Source: Streptomyces glomeratus
GTDB taxonomy: Bacteria; Actinomycetota; Actinomycetes; Streptomycetales; Streptomycetaceae
Direction: 5' to 3'
NCBI RefSeq assembly: GCF_021462825.1
Contig: NZ_JAKEEB010000001.1
Span: 186,001 to 250,000, forward strand
DNA length: 64,000 bases
This document shows, piece by piece, positions 46,201-53,998 of the stretch. The stretch's first letter is position 1; each line of letters opens with the position of its first letter. The position numbers and the translations under genes were made by a program. Below the pieces are notes generated by a model. It was not told where the DNA came from. It made no database searches and saw only the letters and a program-made list of their open reading frames with translations.

Positions 46201-46434
46201 CGCTGGTACGGCAACGGAAAGGGCGGCTTCGGGGGGCGCGTGAAGATCGCCTCGGGCTTCAACGCCTACAACGCCCTGGTCGGCGTCGGCGACCTGACTC
46301 AGGACGGACGCAACGACCTCGTCACCCGCGACACCGCAGGCAACCTGTACCGCTGGCCGGGCAACGGCAAGGGCGGCTTCGGCGCACGCGTGAAGATCGG
46401 CAGCGGCTGGGGCGTCTACAAGGCGCTGTACTGA
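43237..46434 (+). CDS. Large secreted FG-GAP/VCBS repeat protein
   Basis: GTG 43237 gives 1065 residues. A Sec signal (AGLAVGAAATILAAAGTAIPLA, ending about residue 52) precedes a 600-residue beta-propeller-like region, then a FlgD-type Ig-like segment (SWNGREPNGAPAPSGLYTW, near 770). The C-terminus holds four or five FG-GAP units with calcium-type D-x-N-x-D-G motifs (VGDLNGDGFADML, SGDLNRDGRSDLL, VGDLNGDGTGDLL, VGDLTQDGRNDLV). Such proteins are surface-bound or secreted adhesins or enzymes. Ends at a hairpin terminator, and codon use matches the chromosome. Confidence 0.88.
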   Translation: MRALTRTSTEPLHGGRRRRGGAGLAVGAAATILAAAGTAIPLAVDAPPVWAAQAATAADSSQGVVIPPAERATPRADTPLAVGSTGFLHQQEGRDGYTWTDFASGTSTQVPGLQTLPAGALVRPVGADGDLLAVSPSPARGNAWYTLLDPHTGERREAQLPAGYTFRGTVAGKVLALESATSTTSSAGVLLDTGTDPAQPLRITGLPAGAQLSSLSLQQGATDDRGAVISFRQDGAYRYGLLDPGTAEITPLPETMSGEGLRILLSADRVAWWKHGFTGLRWLPRGDVSSGAQEFPLPDDAAPVALLGGTLLTSGPDTSSGTTLGRRLTSRPLDGGEPSTALDHIALVSDYPPQTADGSALLVGGSGTGDWAVHRFAASSDGSPAHEVVQPLPPVIAKVLGLNLYRGTLNRADSMEGKLSLYQQDVGTGPVPVAGAAKPLPAGMPTSAVRCATGEDCVRIVEGNWYGLSFLSETAGQTYLETRVDAYTSHVQMPLPGSGGEVRDASSSYVVVDGGSPKTQYLIYPGYHKVVRSRPVQAAALWYSTLWSATPGSPGTLTAERLTSDAATPGKPVRTVRTGAACVPTELQATARWLYWSCGPDKQAGVYDLTNDRGFAVPSGPAMLGDGYVVRHDRDAGELKLTDFHTGSPLAERSIAALPAGTLADDRRVTWTVDKYSGHIAYVDADRRVHVSADGVPDSAPVIGEAYTSGSVAPRTVSSTYSTWTASLLLSRPVDSWELGIVQKTTGRRVAVVRGGAERGLNGISASWNGREPNGAPAPSGLYTWQLTAKFNGGTTPVRVGSGGLDVMCGALPTHVYDCDGFPDMVAVRKDGRTDSWEGHPKGYFYNRSYTADWPTSSTLVPVGDLNGDGFADMLVCNSTGELRAYWGFGQVYFARGTNKSTVIGTGWDKYNLLTSSGDLNRDGRSDLLTRDRSGVLWFYAGTGKGTFKARVRIGTGLSGYTALAGVGDLNGDGTGDLLGRDRAGNLYRWYGNGKGGFGGRVKIASGFNAYNALVGVGDLTQDGRNDLVTRDTAGNLYRWPGNGKGGFGARVKIGSGWGVYKALY

Positions 46435-46472
46435 CGGTCCGCAACAGCAACCTCCAGCCCTGCACTGCCAGA

Positions 46473-46499
46473 GGGGTGCCCCCGTGTCTAGGGCACCCC
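46473..46499. terminator. Hairpin terminator after the FG-GAP gene
   Basis: Perfect 9-bp stem GGGGTGCCC / GGGCACCCC with a 9-base loop, 39 bases after the stop. It abuts the integrase fragment. Confidence 0.7.
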
Positions 46500-46646
46500 C
46501 TGGCGGCCGGCGATCTGTGGGAAGAGTCGGACTACGTGTTCACCAAGCCGTTGGGTGGGCCGCTGAGCCCGAACACGGACTATCACGAGTGGAAGCGGCT
46601 GCTGGAAGACGCGGGAGTGCGGAACGGCCAGCTGCACGACGCCTAG
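46500..46646 (+). pseudogene. Internal fragment of a tyrosine integrase
   Basis: The frame reads ESDYVFTKPLGGPLSPNTDYHEW, KRLLEDAGVRNGQLHDA then TAG. It matches the segment of actinobacterial integrases just before the LHDxRH catalytic box, which is lost at the stop. About 48 residues remain. Confidence 0.75.
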
Positions 46647-46792
46647 CACCGAGACACCGACTCTCTACGGGTCTGATGCAGGCTTTGAGGTCTGGCCTCA
46701 TCCTTATCAGGTCGGTCGCGGTGCGCCCCGACATAGGTCAACCGCCCACTATTCCTCAGGAAGGCATGTGCGGAAGATCGTCCCTGGCCGCT

Positions 46793-46829
46793 GATGTCCG
46801 CACCTGTTGGTGTCAGGTGTTGGTGTCAG
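46793..46829 (+). repeat. G(A/G)TGTC repeats with 16- and 13-bp spacing
   Basis: GATGTCCG at 46793, GGTGTCAG at 46809 and GGTGTCAG at 46822: intervals 16 and 13, the same pattern as at 24402-24431. They follow an integrase fragment, as elsewhere in the island. Confidence 0.55.
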
Positions 46830-46868
46830 TTGGCGGGGCTTGGGTGCGCCTCTTTGGGTGGAGAGGGC

Positions 46869-47249
46869 TCAGGAGACGGCGGCGTCGTTCACGGTTTCTC
46901 GAATCTCCAGCACGGTGTCGGTTCCGGTGATCTCAAACAGGCGCTGAAGCTGCTCCGGCGGCGCGGCCACGCGCAGGGTGCCCGTTTGGTGGGCAAGGAT
47001 CAACAGGTTGAGGAACGACGAGTCCGCGAAGTCGACGCTGGAGGCGTCCAGGATCACTTTCGGGTGCTTCCTGACGGCGGCGTCCAGTACGGCCGCCAGA
47101 GGCGGGATCGAGTGCATGTCGTAGGAGCCGTGAGGGGCGACCACCCAGGCGCCACAGCACTCGTACTGATGCACCGCAGTCGCCAGGTCAGGCCCGCTGA
47201 CGTGGGCCGACCAGTGCTTGGCACCAGCGCTACTCATGAGCTTTGGCAT
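46869..47249 (-). CDS. STAS-domain anti-sigma factor antagonist
   Basis: ATG 47247-47249 after GAGG gives 126 residues. The STAS fold is visible: VVAPHGSYDMHSIPPLAAVL, then VILDASSVDFADSSFLNLLI with the Ser-Ser phosphorylation site, and LRVAAPPEQLQRLFEITG. It should bind an anti-sigma kinase when unphosphorylated. No kinase or sigma gene is adjacent; a SpoIIE phosphatase is at 22.7 kb. Divergent from the HTH gene at 47370. Confidence 0.88.
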   Translation of the reverse strand: MPKLMSSAGAKHWSAHVSGPDLATAVHQYECCGAWVVAPHGSYDMHSIPPLAAVLDAAVRKHPKVILDASSVDFADSSFLNLLILAHQTGTLRVAAPPEQLQRLFEITGTDTVLEIRETVNDAAVS

Positions 47250-47369
47250 GACGGCCTCATTCCAGGACACCTTCGAAGCTCCTTATCGCTGCGCCTCAGC
47301 GCGGAGCACGCCAGCAGTTACCGGAAAAGTATGTCATGTATTTGGTTTCGTCAATAAGGGCCCTCTAAG

Positions 47370-47723
47370 ATGCTGGGCATGGTTGGAGTGCCCGAACCTC
47401 ACAGCGGATGGACGTTCATCACCAGCCACGCGCGCGTACTGGCGGCCATCGCCGACAACCCGAACGTCCGGATCCGCGACATCGCCGCCCACTGCCGGCT
47501 CACGGAGCGCGCCGTCCAGCGCATCATCTCCGATCTTGAGCAGGACGGTTACCTCTCCCACACTCGGGACGGGCGCACGAACACCTACCGCATCGAGCCC
47601 GACAAGGTGCTGCGCCATCCGGCAGAAGCCGGCCTCTCCGTAGCCTCCCTGCTGTCCCTGCTCGTACAGGATGAGACCGATCGGGGCAAAGCGCTGGGGC
47701 CGACCATGGCACATACCCTCTAA
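47370..47723 (+). CDS. Winged-helix (MarR/ArsR-like) regulator
   Basis: 117 residues from ATG 47370 (an ATG three codons later is possible). Winged helix: FITSHARVLAAIADNPNVRI, RDIAAHCRLTERAVQRIISDL and wing LSHTRDGRTNTYRIEPD, followed by a helical tail (VASLLSLLVQDE). Similar small regulators sit beside STAS genes in Streptomyces. The 120-base divergent gap is AT-rich near 47320-47345 and likely holds both promoters. Confidence 0.82.
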   Translation: MLGMVGVPEPHSGWTFITSHARVLAAIADNPNVRIRDIAAHCRLTERAVQRIISDLEQDGYLSHTRDGRTNTYRIEPDKVLRHPAEAGLSVASLLSLLVQDETDRGKALGPTMAHTL

Positions 47724-47740
47724 ACGCACCACTGACCCCA

Positions 47741-47890
47741 GCTCCCATCCCGTACGCCGTCGACCCACACACCGTGGAGCGGGCGTGGTTCCTGGCGTCC
47801 AGGTGGAGCGCGCCACTGTACGAACGACCTGGACGCCAGGGGCCGCGTCTGCTCGGTTCTGCCTGGGGCGATGGTGTGCGGGATGGGAGC
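47741..47890. repeat. 64-bp imperfect inverted duplication (150 bp overall)
   Basis: Two 64-base arms flank a 22-base loop. The inner 14 bases (CCTGGCGTCCAGGT and its complement) and the outer 12 (GCTCCCATCCCG) pair perfectly; the middle 38 match at about 22 positions. Read outward, the arms encode related peptides (APIPYAV... and APIPHTI..., both ending LASR), so this looks like two diverged coding copies placed head to head rather than a simple terminator. No gene is otherwise seen in 47724-48157, whose right part (48030-48130) is a G-rich low-complexity run. Confidence 0.6.
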
Positions 47891-48157
47891 CCCCGGCATC
47901 CGCCACGACGGACCCGCGGTCGGCGACGGCGCCCCCTCCATCCCGGTGCCGGCCGATCCCCCGCCGGAGGCACTGTTCTGACCGTCGCGTATGCAGTGAT
48001 CGACTCATGGCCACCGGCCTATCCACCAGTGGGCGCGCGTCGGCGCAGCGCGGGCGGAGCGGGCCGAAGGCAGGAGCGTCGCCCGGAGCGGAGCCGGGAA
48101 GCGCGCCCGGCGGAGCGGAGCGCAGCCGGGGCTTGAACCCGTGAAGAAAGTTGTTAC

Positions 48158-48673
48158 TCAGGACTCTGCGGAGACTCGCCAAAGGGGCGCGTCGTATCGC
48201 TCCGGTCGGCTGTTGATGAGGAGCCGGCGTAGGTCGTCGCGTTGTGCGCCGTTGAGGTTCAGGGCCTCGGTGATACGGCGGAACGTCGTGTGTGTGGCTC
48301 CCCGGGCTCGGGCTTCGGCCTCGAACTGGTCGAGTTGGGCCAGTGTCGCCTCCGGGTCCGGCTTCGTCGGCGGCTGGTCCTTGAGCCACAGGGCTTTGTT
48401 GCGCTCGTAGTCGATCTCCGAGTAGCCGCAGATCTCGCGGCTGTGCGCCTCGACTTCCTCCAGGGTCTCGGTCGCCATGATGGCCTGGGCCAGCTGGTTC
48501 CGGCTGACTGCCTCGTCCAGGTCGACCTCATGCACGGTCGGACTCTCGTCCGTAAGCGGTACGGGGAGCCCTGCGTCTCGGATCTCGCAGGTCCCTCGGA
48601 CGCCTCGGGCCGCCGCTGCGAGCACGCCGGTCGCCTCCGACGGGTGCCACTCCAGAACCGTGCTGATCAGGCG
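48158..48673 (-). pseudogene. C-terminal portion of a DUF1152-like protein
   Basis: The frame opens after a stop near 48676 with LISTVLEWHPSEATGVLAAAARG and continues EIRDAGLPVPLTD, NQLAQAIMATETLEEVE, ICGYSEIDYERNKALWL, then a charged tail to 48158. This matches my recollection of the DUF1152 C-terminus (WHPSEA ... YERNKA). There is no credible start for the N-terminal two thirds, so it is probably truncated, though a GTG at 48625 could start a 155-residue product. Confidence 0.45.
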
Positions 48674-48777
48674 ACGCGCTCAGACGAGCCCGCCCACCGC
48701 GCAACACAGCGAAACGACGCGGACCGTGATTCGTCCGTGGCCCTTGCACTGGGTCTTACGCAGAGTAGCCTCGGGCC

Positions 48778-49545
48778 ATGCCCGAGACCTCGGTGGCACA
48801 TTTCTATGATGAGCTGGCCGATGACTACCACCTGATCTACGCAGACTGGGACGCAAGCATTCGTCGGCAGGGAGACGCCCTGGACGGCCTGATAGGCCAG
48901 GGCAACGCGTCGGTGCTCGACTGCTCCTGCGGCATCGGCACGCAGGCCATTGGCCTGGCGCTGCGCGGGCACCGCGTCACCGGCACGGACCTCAGCGTCC
49001 GCGCCGCCGCCCGCGCTGCCCGGGAAGCCGCCCACCGCAATGTGACGCTGTGCACGGCCGCTGCCGACATGCGACGCCTGCCATTTCCCGAAAGCCGGTT
49101 CGACACCGTCGTTTGCGCCGACAACGCCCTGCCCCATCTGCTGACGGAACAGGACGTCCACGCCGCCCTGGCAGAGATGCGCCGCGTACTGCGTCCCGCC
49201 GGTCTGCTGCTGCTCAGCACGCGCCCCTACGACGAGCTGCTGCGCAACCGACCCGCTTCGGCGCCTCCACAGGTCCACAAGCCCGCTGACGGAGGAGAAC
49301 GGACCGTCACCTTCCAGCTCTGGCACTGGCACGAGGACGGCGAGCACTACGACGTCGAGCACTTCCAACTGCTGCCGACCGGCGGAGATTGGCGCGTCAA
49401 GGTCCGTCGGACCGTCTACTGGGCGCTCGGCCAGGACCGGCTGGCCGACCTCGTGACCGCTGCGGGGTTTGTGGACCCCGAGTGGCGGATGCCGCACGAG
49501 ACAGGTTTCTTCCAGCCGCTGCTTGTGGCGCGCGCCGGCAAGTAG
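48778..49545 (+). CDS. Class I SAM-dependent methyltransferase
   Basis: A 255-residue Rossmann-fold methyltransferase from ATG 48778. SAM motif I is VLDCSCGIGTQAIGLAL (46-62), motif II GTDLSVRA, motif III near ADMRRLPF, and motif IV RFDTVVCADNALPHLL, followed by LRPAGLLLLSTRPY. The C-terminal part (HWHEDGEHYDVEHFQL) may shape the acceptor site. Substrate not deducible. Within the island, just left of the att copy at 49729. Confidence 0.9.
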   Translation: MPETSVAHFYDELADDYHLIYADWDASIRRQGDALDGLIGQGNASVLDCSCGIGTQAIGLALRGHRVTGTDLSVRAAARAAREAAHRNVTLCTAAADMRRLPFPESRFDTVVCADNALPHLLTEQDVHAALAEMRRVLRPAGLLLLSTRPYDELLRNRPASAPPQVHKPADGGERTVTFQLWHWHEDGEHYDVEHFQLLPTGGDWRVKVRRTVYWALGQDRLADLVTAAGFVDPEWRMPHETGFFQPLLVARAGK

Positions 49546-49629
49546 GTGATCTCACCGCCTTGCGGGCCGTTTGCCACGCCGCTCAGGAGGCGTCCTGGCC
49601 ACCAGCGATCACCCGCGATCACCCGCGTT

Positions 49630-49688
49630 GATGTCAGAAGTAGATGTCAGAAGTAGATGTCAGAAGTAGATGTCAGAAGTAGATGTCA
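49630..49688 (+). repeat. Four and a half 13-bp tandem repeats (GATGTCAGAAGTA)
   Basis: Perfect units at 49630, 49643, 49656 and 49669, then GATGTCA at 49682. They end 41 bases before the att copy and share motif and period with the pair at 38954. Interpreted as integrase arm-type sites at the right end of the 10.9-kb element. Confidence 0.85.
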
Positions 49689-49724
49689 AAGGCCCCAGAC
49701 CATGATCGGTCCGGGGCCTTTTGG
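49688..49724. terminator. Hairpin terminator next to att copy
   Basis: AAAGGCCCC(A)GACC and GGTC(C)GGGGCCTTTT pair around ATGATC. The same hairpin precedes the tRNA copy at 54708, and the 86 bases 49685-49770 correspond base for base to 54705-54790 with few changes. Confidence 0.8.
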
Positions 49725-49728
49725 CTGG

Positions 49729-49770
49729 TGCCCCCGGCAGGATTCGAACCTGCGACACCCGCTTGAGGAG
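49729..49770 (-). other. Attachment-site copy: 3' part of tRNA-Arg(CCU)
   Basis: 42 bases, 41 identical to tRNA-Arg 54749-54790 (T to G change near the anticodon loop). Sequence beyond the anticodon loop is unrelated to a tRNA, so not functional. It is the junction between the 10.9-kb and 5.0-kb elements. Confidence 0.88.
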
Positions 49771-49866
49771 TTCCTTCCGGCGGTCCAAGGGCTGGGTACT
49801 CGGCTCGCTGGCGTCCTGCACCGTGTCCGGCCTCGACTTCCCTTGTACGGCAGGGTGCACCAGTGT

Positions 49867-49877
49867 TGCCGTCAAAG
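49867..49877 (+). repeat. TGCCGTCAAAG site, partner of 54701
   Basis: This 11-mer recurs exactly at 54701-54711, so the 5.0-kb element carries it just inside both ends (97 bases in on the left). Interpreted as an arm-type site. Confidence 0.45.
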
Positions 49878-50128
49878 ACTGCAGTCAGACCAGCGACCTC
49901 GATGTCCTGGGTTTCGACCGCCCGTTTTTCAGGACTGATCAGCGGGGTGCTCACCTCAACTGGCTCGTGGCTGAGCGGTCGTTGGTAGTCGTTGTCTGTC
50001 GCTGGTGGTCAACCTCGGAGCTTCCAGGCAGGTTCCGGCTCCACAGCCGTTCTTGCCGATGCAACGACGGTGGTCACCCCCCTCCCAAGTCCGTAGACCG
50101 CTCCTTCACGGCATGGGACCGTGTGGCC

Positions 50129-50572
50129 ATGACCGAGGGAGAACGCGAGACGCTCGCTATCGCACTTGACCATGCATGGCGTTGGTACGAGAATCGACGA
50201 AGCCGCGCATTGACTCTGCTTCAGACACTCATGCTCTTCATGGCGATTATGGGAGCGGCGTATGGTGCCGCCATTCAGGCGAAGCTGTACGGCTTAGCCG
50301 GCTTCCAATGCTTATTGATCGCACCCATTTTGATTGCAGTTGAGCGGGAAGGCACACGGCTGCGCCGGTCAGCGGAACTTGCTTCCGAAGCCATCGCCGA
50401 ACTGCAGGACCGTCTGGCCAACGTGCTAGCAACGGAAGTGCTGCGCCTGCGTCGACGCGAACTTACAAATCAAACAACTCGACCTCGCCCCAACGGTGCC
50501 AAGTGGCTGATGTACGTGAGCGCAGGGGGCGCCCTCGCAGGCTCCGTCTACACCTGGGTCTTCCTGCCCTAG
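50129..50572 (+). CDS. Small membrane protein with coiled cytoplasmic part
   Basis: ATG 50129 gives 147 residues (GTG at 50123 also in frame). Helix 1 LLQTLMLFMAIMGAAYGAAI, helix 2 GFQCLLIAPILIAVE, then a charged helix (GTRLRRSAELASEAIAELQDRLANVLATE) and a C-terminal helix (LMYVSAGGALAGSVYTWVFL). Resembles small membrane proteins found in actinobacterial mobile elements and near nucleotide-sensing defence genes, but no motif supports a role. Confidence 0.7.
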   Translation: MTEGERETLAIALDHAWRWYENRRSRALTLLQTLMLFMAIMGAAYGAAIQAKLYGLAGFQCLLIAPILIAVEREGTRLRRSAELASEAIAELQDRLANVLATEVLRLRRRELTNQTTRPRPNGAKWLMYVSAGGALAGSVYTWVFLP

Positions 50573-50595
50573 GTAACTTCCAGCACTAGAGGTTC

Positions 50596-50650
50596 GGCTC
50601 TTCAAAGGGGGTGACCGCGCGTACCGCGGTTCAGCCCCTCCCGAAGAGCC
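50596..50650. terminator. Long nested hairpin terminator
   Basis: Outer stem GGCTCTTC / GAAGAGCC (50596-50603, 50643-50650) and an inner GGGG..CCGCG / CCGCGG..CCCC stem, 24 bases after the membrane gene stop. Confidence 0.7.
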
Positions 50651-50936
50651 TTCCCGTTCCTCAACTCTGCTTCACTGATCGGCACCTGCGCCGGTACCCG
50701 AAGCACCGTCTCTGAGCAGGGGAAGAGCCGTCGTCGACTGTCGTCATCCGCCATCGTCGGCCGCCCTCGGACGGCCCAGAGACGGCCCGAGCGGGGGTGT
50801 CGCGGTGCGCCCCGCGATGCGAACTACGGGCGGGACGATCACTTGACGAGAGGTAGTTGAACCGTGAAAATTCACCCGCGGCGGCGTGGCCTAGGGGAGG
50901 CACCGAGAAGCTGTCGCACTGGGGAGGATTGAGCAA

Positions 50937-51437
50937 GTGAGCGAGACGGACGAGCTGCCGGTCGAGGGACTGGTGGCGGAGGTGCCGGAGATCGAGGAGA
51001 AGCGAGGCGGGGGCAAGCTGAAGTTCCTCGCGGCGGGTGCGGCCGGGGTCGCTGTCCTGGCCATCGCTGCTGCGGTGACCGTGGGGATGTACGGACAGAG
51101 CCAGGTCGACGCCGCGCGCGAGGGAGAACACAAGGCGCAGGCCGAGGCGAAGGCGCTGAAGAACCAGCCGCCGAAGACGGTCACGAAGACGGTGACCAAG
51201 AAGGTGCCGACGTTCGGGAAGTCCACGCTGATGGGGATTTTCGCGTCGGGTGCGATCCAGCAGGGCACGTACGACAGCGCGGGCAACCAGGTGTTCACCC
51301 CGAACGACTCGACGTGCTCCGACTTCTACACGTCGCTGAGCAACCAGTACACCTCGATCGCGATCGACCGGGGCGAGTTCATGCAGGCGTGCCTGACGAG
51401 CGTGACGCAGACACTAAAGAAGAACACCACTCCGTAA
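50937..51437 (+). CDS. Single-pass membrane protein of unknown function
   Basis: GTG 50937 after GGGGAGG gives 166 residues: an acidic cytoplasmic start, one transmembrane helix (FLAAGAAGVAVLAIAAAVTVGMY, about 38-60), a Lys/Ala-rich coiled stretch (EHKAQAEAKALKNQPPK, TVTKTVTKKVP) and an outer domain with two cysteines (STCSDFYTSLSNQ, MQACLTS). No family recognised. Lys-rich codon use is less GC-biased than chromosomal neighbours. Confidence 0.75.
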   Translation: MSETDELPVEGLVAEVPEIEEKRGGGKLKFLAAGAAGVAVLAIAAAVTVGMYGQSQVDAAREGEHKAQAEAKALKNQPPKTVTKTVTKKVPTFGKSTLMGIFASGAIQQGTYDSAGNQVFTPNDSTCSDFYTSLSNQYTSIAIDRGEFMQACLTSVTQTLKKNTTP

Positions 51438-51680
51438 TCGCTGCGTGCGTCGACGTTGATCATCACTGAACACCCTTCCGCGCGCCGAGGAAGGCCCGGG
51501 AGCGTGCTCACAAGCCGGTCTACTGATCAGCCTTCTGGCTGACCAGTGGTCCTGACGAAGCCCACGGCTGTGACCAGCTCGGATGCCGTGGGCTTCCTTC
51601 GGTGACCTGGAATCGCACGGCATATGGTTTTCTCGTTGGTGCAGCGGCGGAGGTCCACGAGGTCGGCGGAACGGCTTTGG

Positions 51681-51743
51681 GCTCGCGCCAATTTGGCTGC
51701 CTAAAGCCGTGGAGCCGGCCGCCCCAGCCACAGAGGGGTTCTC
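51681..51743 (+). repeat. 63-bp dispersed repeat, copy 1
   Basis: Matches 53969-54031 at about 56 of 63 positions without gaps. Copy 2 forms one arm of an inverted-repeat element; here only that arm and its tail are present. Otherwise 51438-51785 holds nothing recognisable. Confidence 0.75.
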
Positions 51744-51785
51744 TACCTCAGCCCGCATGCACGCAGCGCGCCGCCGGACGCGGCC

Positions 51786-52054
51786 AGCCGGGGCGAAGAC
51801 AGACATCCGATGCGGTTGTGCAGCCCGTCGACCACCTCGCCGACCTCGCGGCCGTTGTATGCGACGAGAAGCGGGTGCGCACCACCGAGGTCCTGCACCG
51901 CCTCAAGAGGCGCAACTACGCCGTCTACGAGCACGGCGGCCGGCTGAAAGCGTTTTTGGCGGAGTACGGAGAGGAGCCGGGCACCTCTAGAAGCGGCCTC
52001 GCTGCCTCACTTGATCGCTCTTTATCTGACGCCCACCGCAAGCTCACTCACTGA
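51786..52054 (+). pseudogene. C-terminal fragment of a larger element protein
   Basis: The frame reads VVQPVDHLADLAAVVCDEKRV, TTEVLHRLKRRNYAVYEHGG, LKAFLAEYG and ends at 52054 with no start. The layout (RTTEVLHRL ... YAVYE) recalls the C-terminal winged domain of FtsK/DUF3631-type proteins of actinomycete integrative elements, but the match is uncertain. Confidence 0.35.
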
Positions 52055-52188
52055 CAGGCAGCGGGGCCCGGCCTCGCAGCACCCGGCAGTTCATAACGAT
52101 CAGGTGAATAACACCAGGTCGAGGCAACCACACAGCAGCTCCACAAGTCACACGCTCGCAAGTCACAACCCAAGTCCCAGGGGGGATC

Positions 52189-52884
52189 ATGAGCCAGCAG
52201 TACCCGCCCCAGCCCCAGCAGCCCGGCTACGGCGAGCCCCAGCAGCCCGGCAGCAACGGCCTGGCCACCACCGCACTCGTCCTCGGCATCATCGCCGTCG
52301 TAGTCAGCTTCATCCCTGTCCTCAACGTTGTCGTCTGGCCGCTCGCGATCCTTGGCATCATCTTCGGCGCCATCGGCCTCTCCAAGGCGGGCAAGGTCCG
52401 CAAGGGCAAGGGCGCCGGCATCACCGGCCTCGTCACGTCGGCTGTAGCGATCGTGATGTTCTTCGCCATGAACGCCCTGTTCTTCTCCGCCGTCGACAAG
52501 GCCGGTGAGGAGCTGGACAAGTCGTACGACTCCACCACCGTCGGCGACGGTAAGTCCAAGACCGGCGGCGCCAAGGAGTCCGAGGTCATGAAGGACTTCA
52601 AGGTCACTAAGTGCGACGTGGTCACCGGCGACCTCGGCATCAAGGAGATGGCCATCCACGTCGACTACGCCAACCACGGCGACCGCCGATACTCGTACGT
52701 CGTTGAGGGCGAGGTCCTGGCCGACGGCAAGAAGGTCAACGACTTCATGTCAACCGCCGAGAACCTCGCCCCGGGCCAGAAGTTCACCGACAAGGACGCT
52801 GGTGCGCTGGTGAACGCGGACGAGATCAAGGACGCCAAGAGGCTCGAGTGCAAGACCATCAAAGCGTCCCGAACTGACTTCTGA
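52189..52884 (+). CDS. DUF4190-type membrane protein with extracellular domain
   Basis: ATG 52189 after AGGGGGGA gives 231 residues: a Gln/Pro-rich start (QQYPPQPQQPGYGEP), DUF4190-like double helix (TTALVLGIIAVVVSFIPVLNV, ILGIIFGAIGLSKAG), a third helix (LVTSAVAIVMFFAMNALFF), then a 120-residue outer domain (VTKCDVVTGDLGIKEMAIHV ... LECKTIK) with a likely disulfide, similar to FxLD/telomeric-repeat-like Ig folds of secreted lipoproteins. Function unknown. Confidence 0.8.
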   Translation: MSQQYPPQPQQPGYGEPQQPGSNGLATTALVLGIIAVVVSFIPVLNVVVWPLAILGIIFGAIGLSKAGKVRKGKGAGITGLVTSAVAIVMFFAMNALFFSAVDKAGEELDKSYDSTTVGDGKSKTGGAKESEVMKDFKVTKCDVVTGDLGIKEMAIHVDYANHGDRRYSYVVEGEVLADGKKVNDFMSTAENLAPGQKFTDKDAGALVNADEIKDAKRLECKTIKASRTDF

Positions 52885-53278
52885 TCGCTGAGGTCGCGCG
52901 ACGCTGTCCACCACCCCCAGGCCTCGCCGCGCACCCCGCAGCGGCGGGGCTCGCTGCATCATGGAGACCATGGAGTCGCAGCGCGGCACGGGCGCCGGCC
53001 GGGCTGGAGCGGGGCGGAGACATGAGCGTAGGCCCGGCCGGGGGCCGGGCCGCGCGCGGGGAGCGGAGCGAGTTTCAATGACCCAGTCAAGTGCCGCTAC
53101 TCGGGTCCCGGAGCACCAGTTTGGAAGACGCCGTACGCGGATGACGGCTGACCTGGTGAGGCACTGAGCTGGGCCGGAGCGCGATCGGCGCCGCTGTTCC
53201 CCGTGAGTCCCTGCTGCGTCCCCTCCGAACGGGCACGCAGCGGGCACGCGCGCCAGCAGTCCTGACTAAGATCACGCG
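52885..53278. other. Intergenic with one perfect hairpin
   Basis: GGCCCGGCC / GGCCGGGCC (53031-53051) is a strong GC hairpin that may terminate the DUF4190 gene. No coding frame is supported. Confidence 0.45.
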
Positions 53279-53851
53279 ATGGCCGAAGAGATCTTCCTTG
53301 CCCACGGACCACAGGTGGCTGTCCGGCGCATCGCCTTGCGTGACTACGAAGAGATCACCGATCTCACTCGCGAGAGCGCCGAACTCCACCACCCGTGGGT
53401 CCCAACCCGGGAGATGCCCCCGGAAGCCTTCCGGGAGTATGTCGCAAGGTTCGATCAACCTACCCATGAAGGCTTCGTGGTCTGTTCGCGGGAAACGGGC
53501 GCGATCGTCGGTGGAATCAACATCAACAACATCGTCCGCGGCACCATCCAAAGCGGGGCCCTCGGCTATGTCGCCTACGCGTCCACCGCGGGGCGTGGCT
53601 ACATGACCCAGGGGTTGCGGCTGGTCGTAGAGTTCGCCTTCACCGAGCTCGGGCTGCACCGGCTGGAAGCCAACATCCAGCCCGCCAATGAGTCGTCCAT
53701 CCGCCTAGTCAGACGACTGGGGTTCCAGCGTGAGGGCTACTCTCCCCACTTCCAGTTCCTGGATGGCGCCTGGCGCGGGCACGAACGCTGGGCCCTAACG
53801 GTTGAAATGACTGGCACCCAGGCGCCTGACGCGTCCGTGAGGTCGGCGTAG
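53279..53851 (+). CDS. GNAT acetyltransferase (RimJ/RimL type)
   Basis: 190 residues from ATG 53279. RimJ-like features: VAVRRIALRDYEEITDL at the start, GGININNIV, the acetyl-CoA loop GYVAYASTAGRGYMTQGLRL and LHRLEANIQPANESSIRLVRRLGFQREG. It should acetylate a protein N-terminus or a small amine such as an antibiotic. Last gene of the 5.0-kb element; its stop abuts an inverted-repeat element. Confidence 0.92.
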   Translation: MAEEIFLAHGPQVAVRRIALRDYEEITDLTRESAELHHPWVPTREMPPEAFREYVARFDQPTHEGFVVCSRETGAIVGGININNIVRGTIQSGALGYVAYASTAGRGYMTQGLRLVVEFAFTELGLHRLEANIQPANESSIRLVRRLGFQREGYSPHFQFLDGAWRGHERWALTVEMTGTQAPDASVRSA

Positions 53852-53998
53852 CGACTTTGGCCGGGAGCTGCTTTGGCGCGAGTGATCATGGCCCCGTAAG
53901 CTTCCGGCGCGTCGGGCAGTCTGTGGACCTGCCCGGTAAAGCACGACGTTGGGGCCATGATCTTCGAGGCTCGCGCCAAAGTGGCTGGCTAAAGTCGC
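53851..53998. repeat. 148-bp inverted-repeat element
   Basis: Left arm 53851-53895 and right arm 53951-53998 share GCGACTTT, (C)TTTGGCGCGAG and GATCATGGCCCC in inverted order with small gaps. The centre holds a second hairpin, CGGGCAG / CTGCCCG. The right arm and its tail recur at 51681-51743. It could be a MITE-like element or a structured RNA; the first base overlaps the GNAT stop codon. Confidence 0.7.

Noticed and set aside
49630..49688. CRISPR array
   Set aside because: Repeats are 13 bp and directly adjoining, with no spacers and no cas genes.
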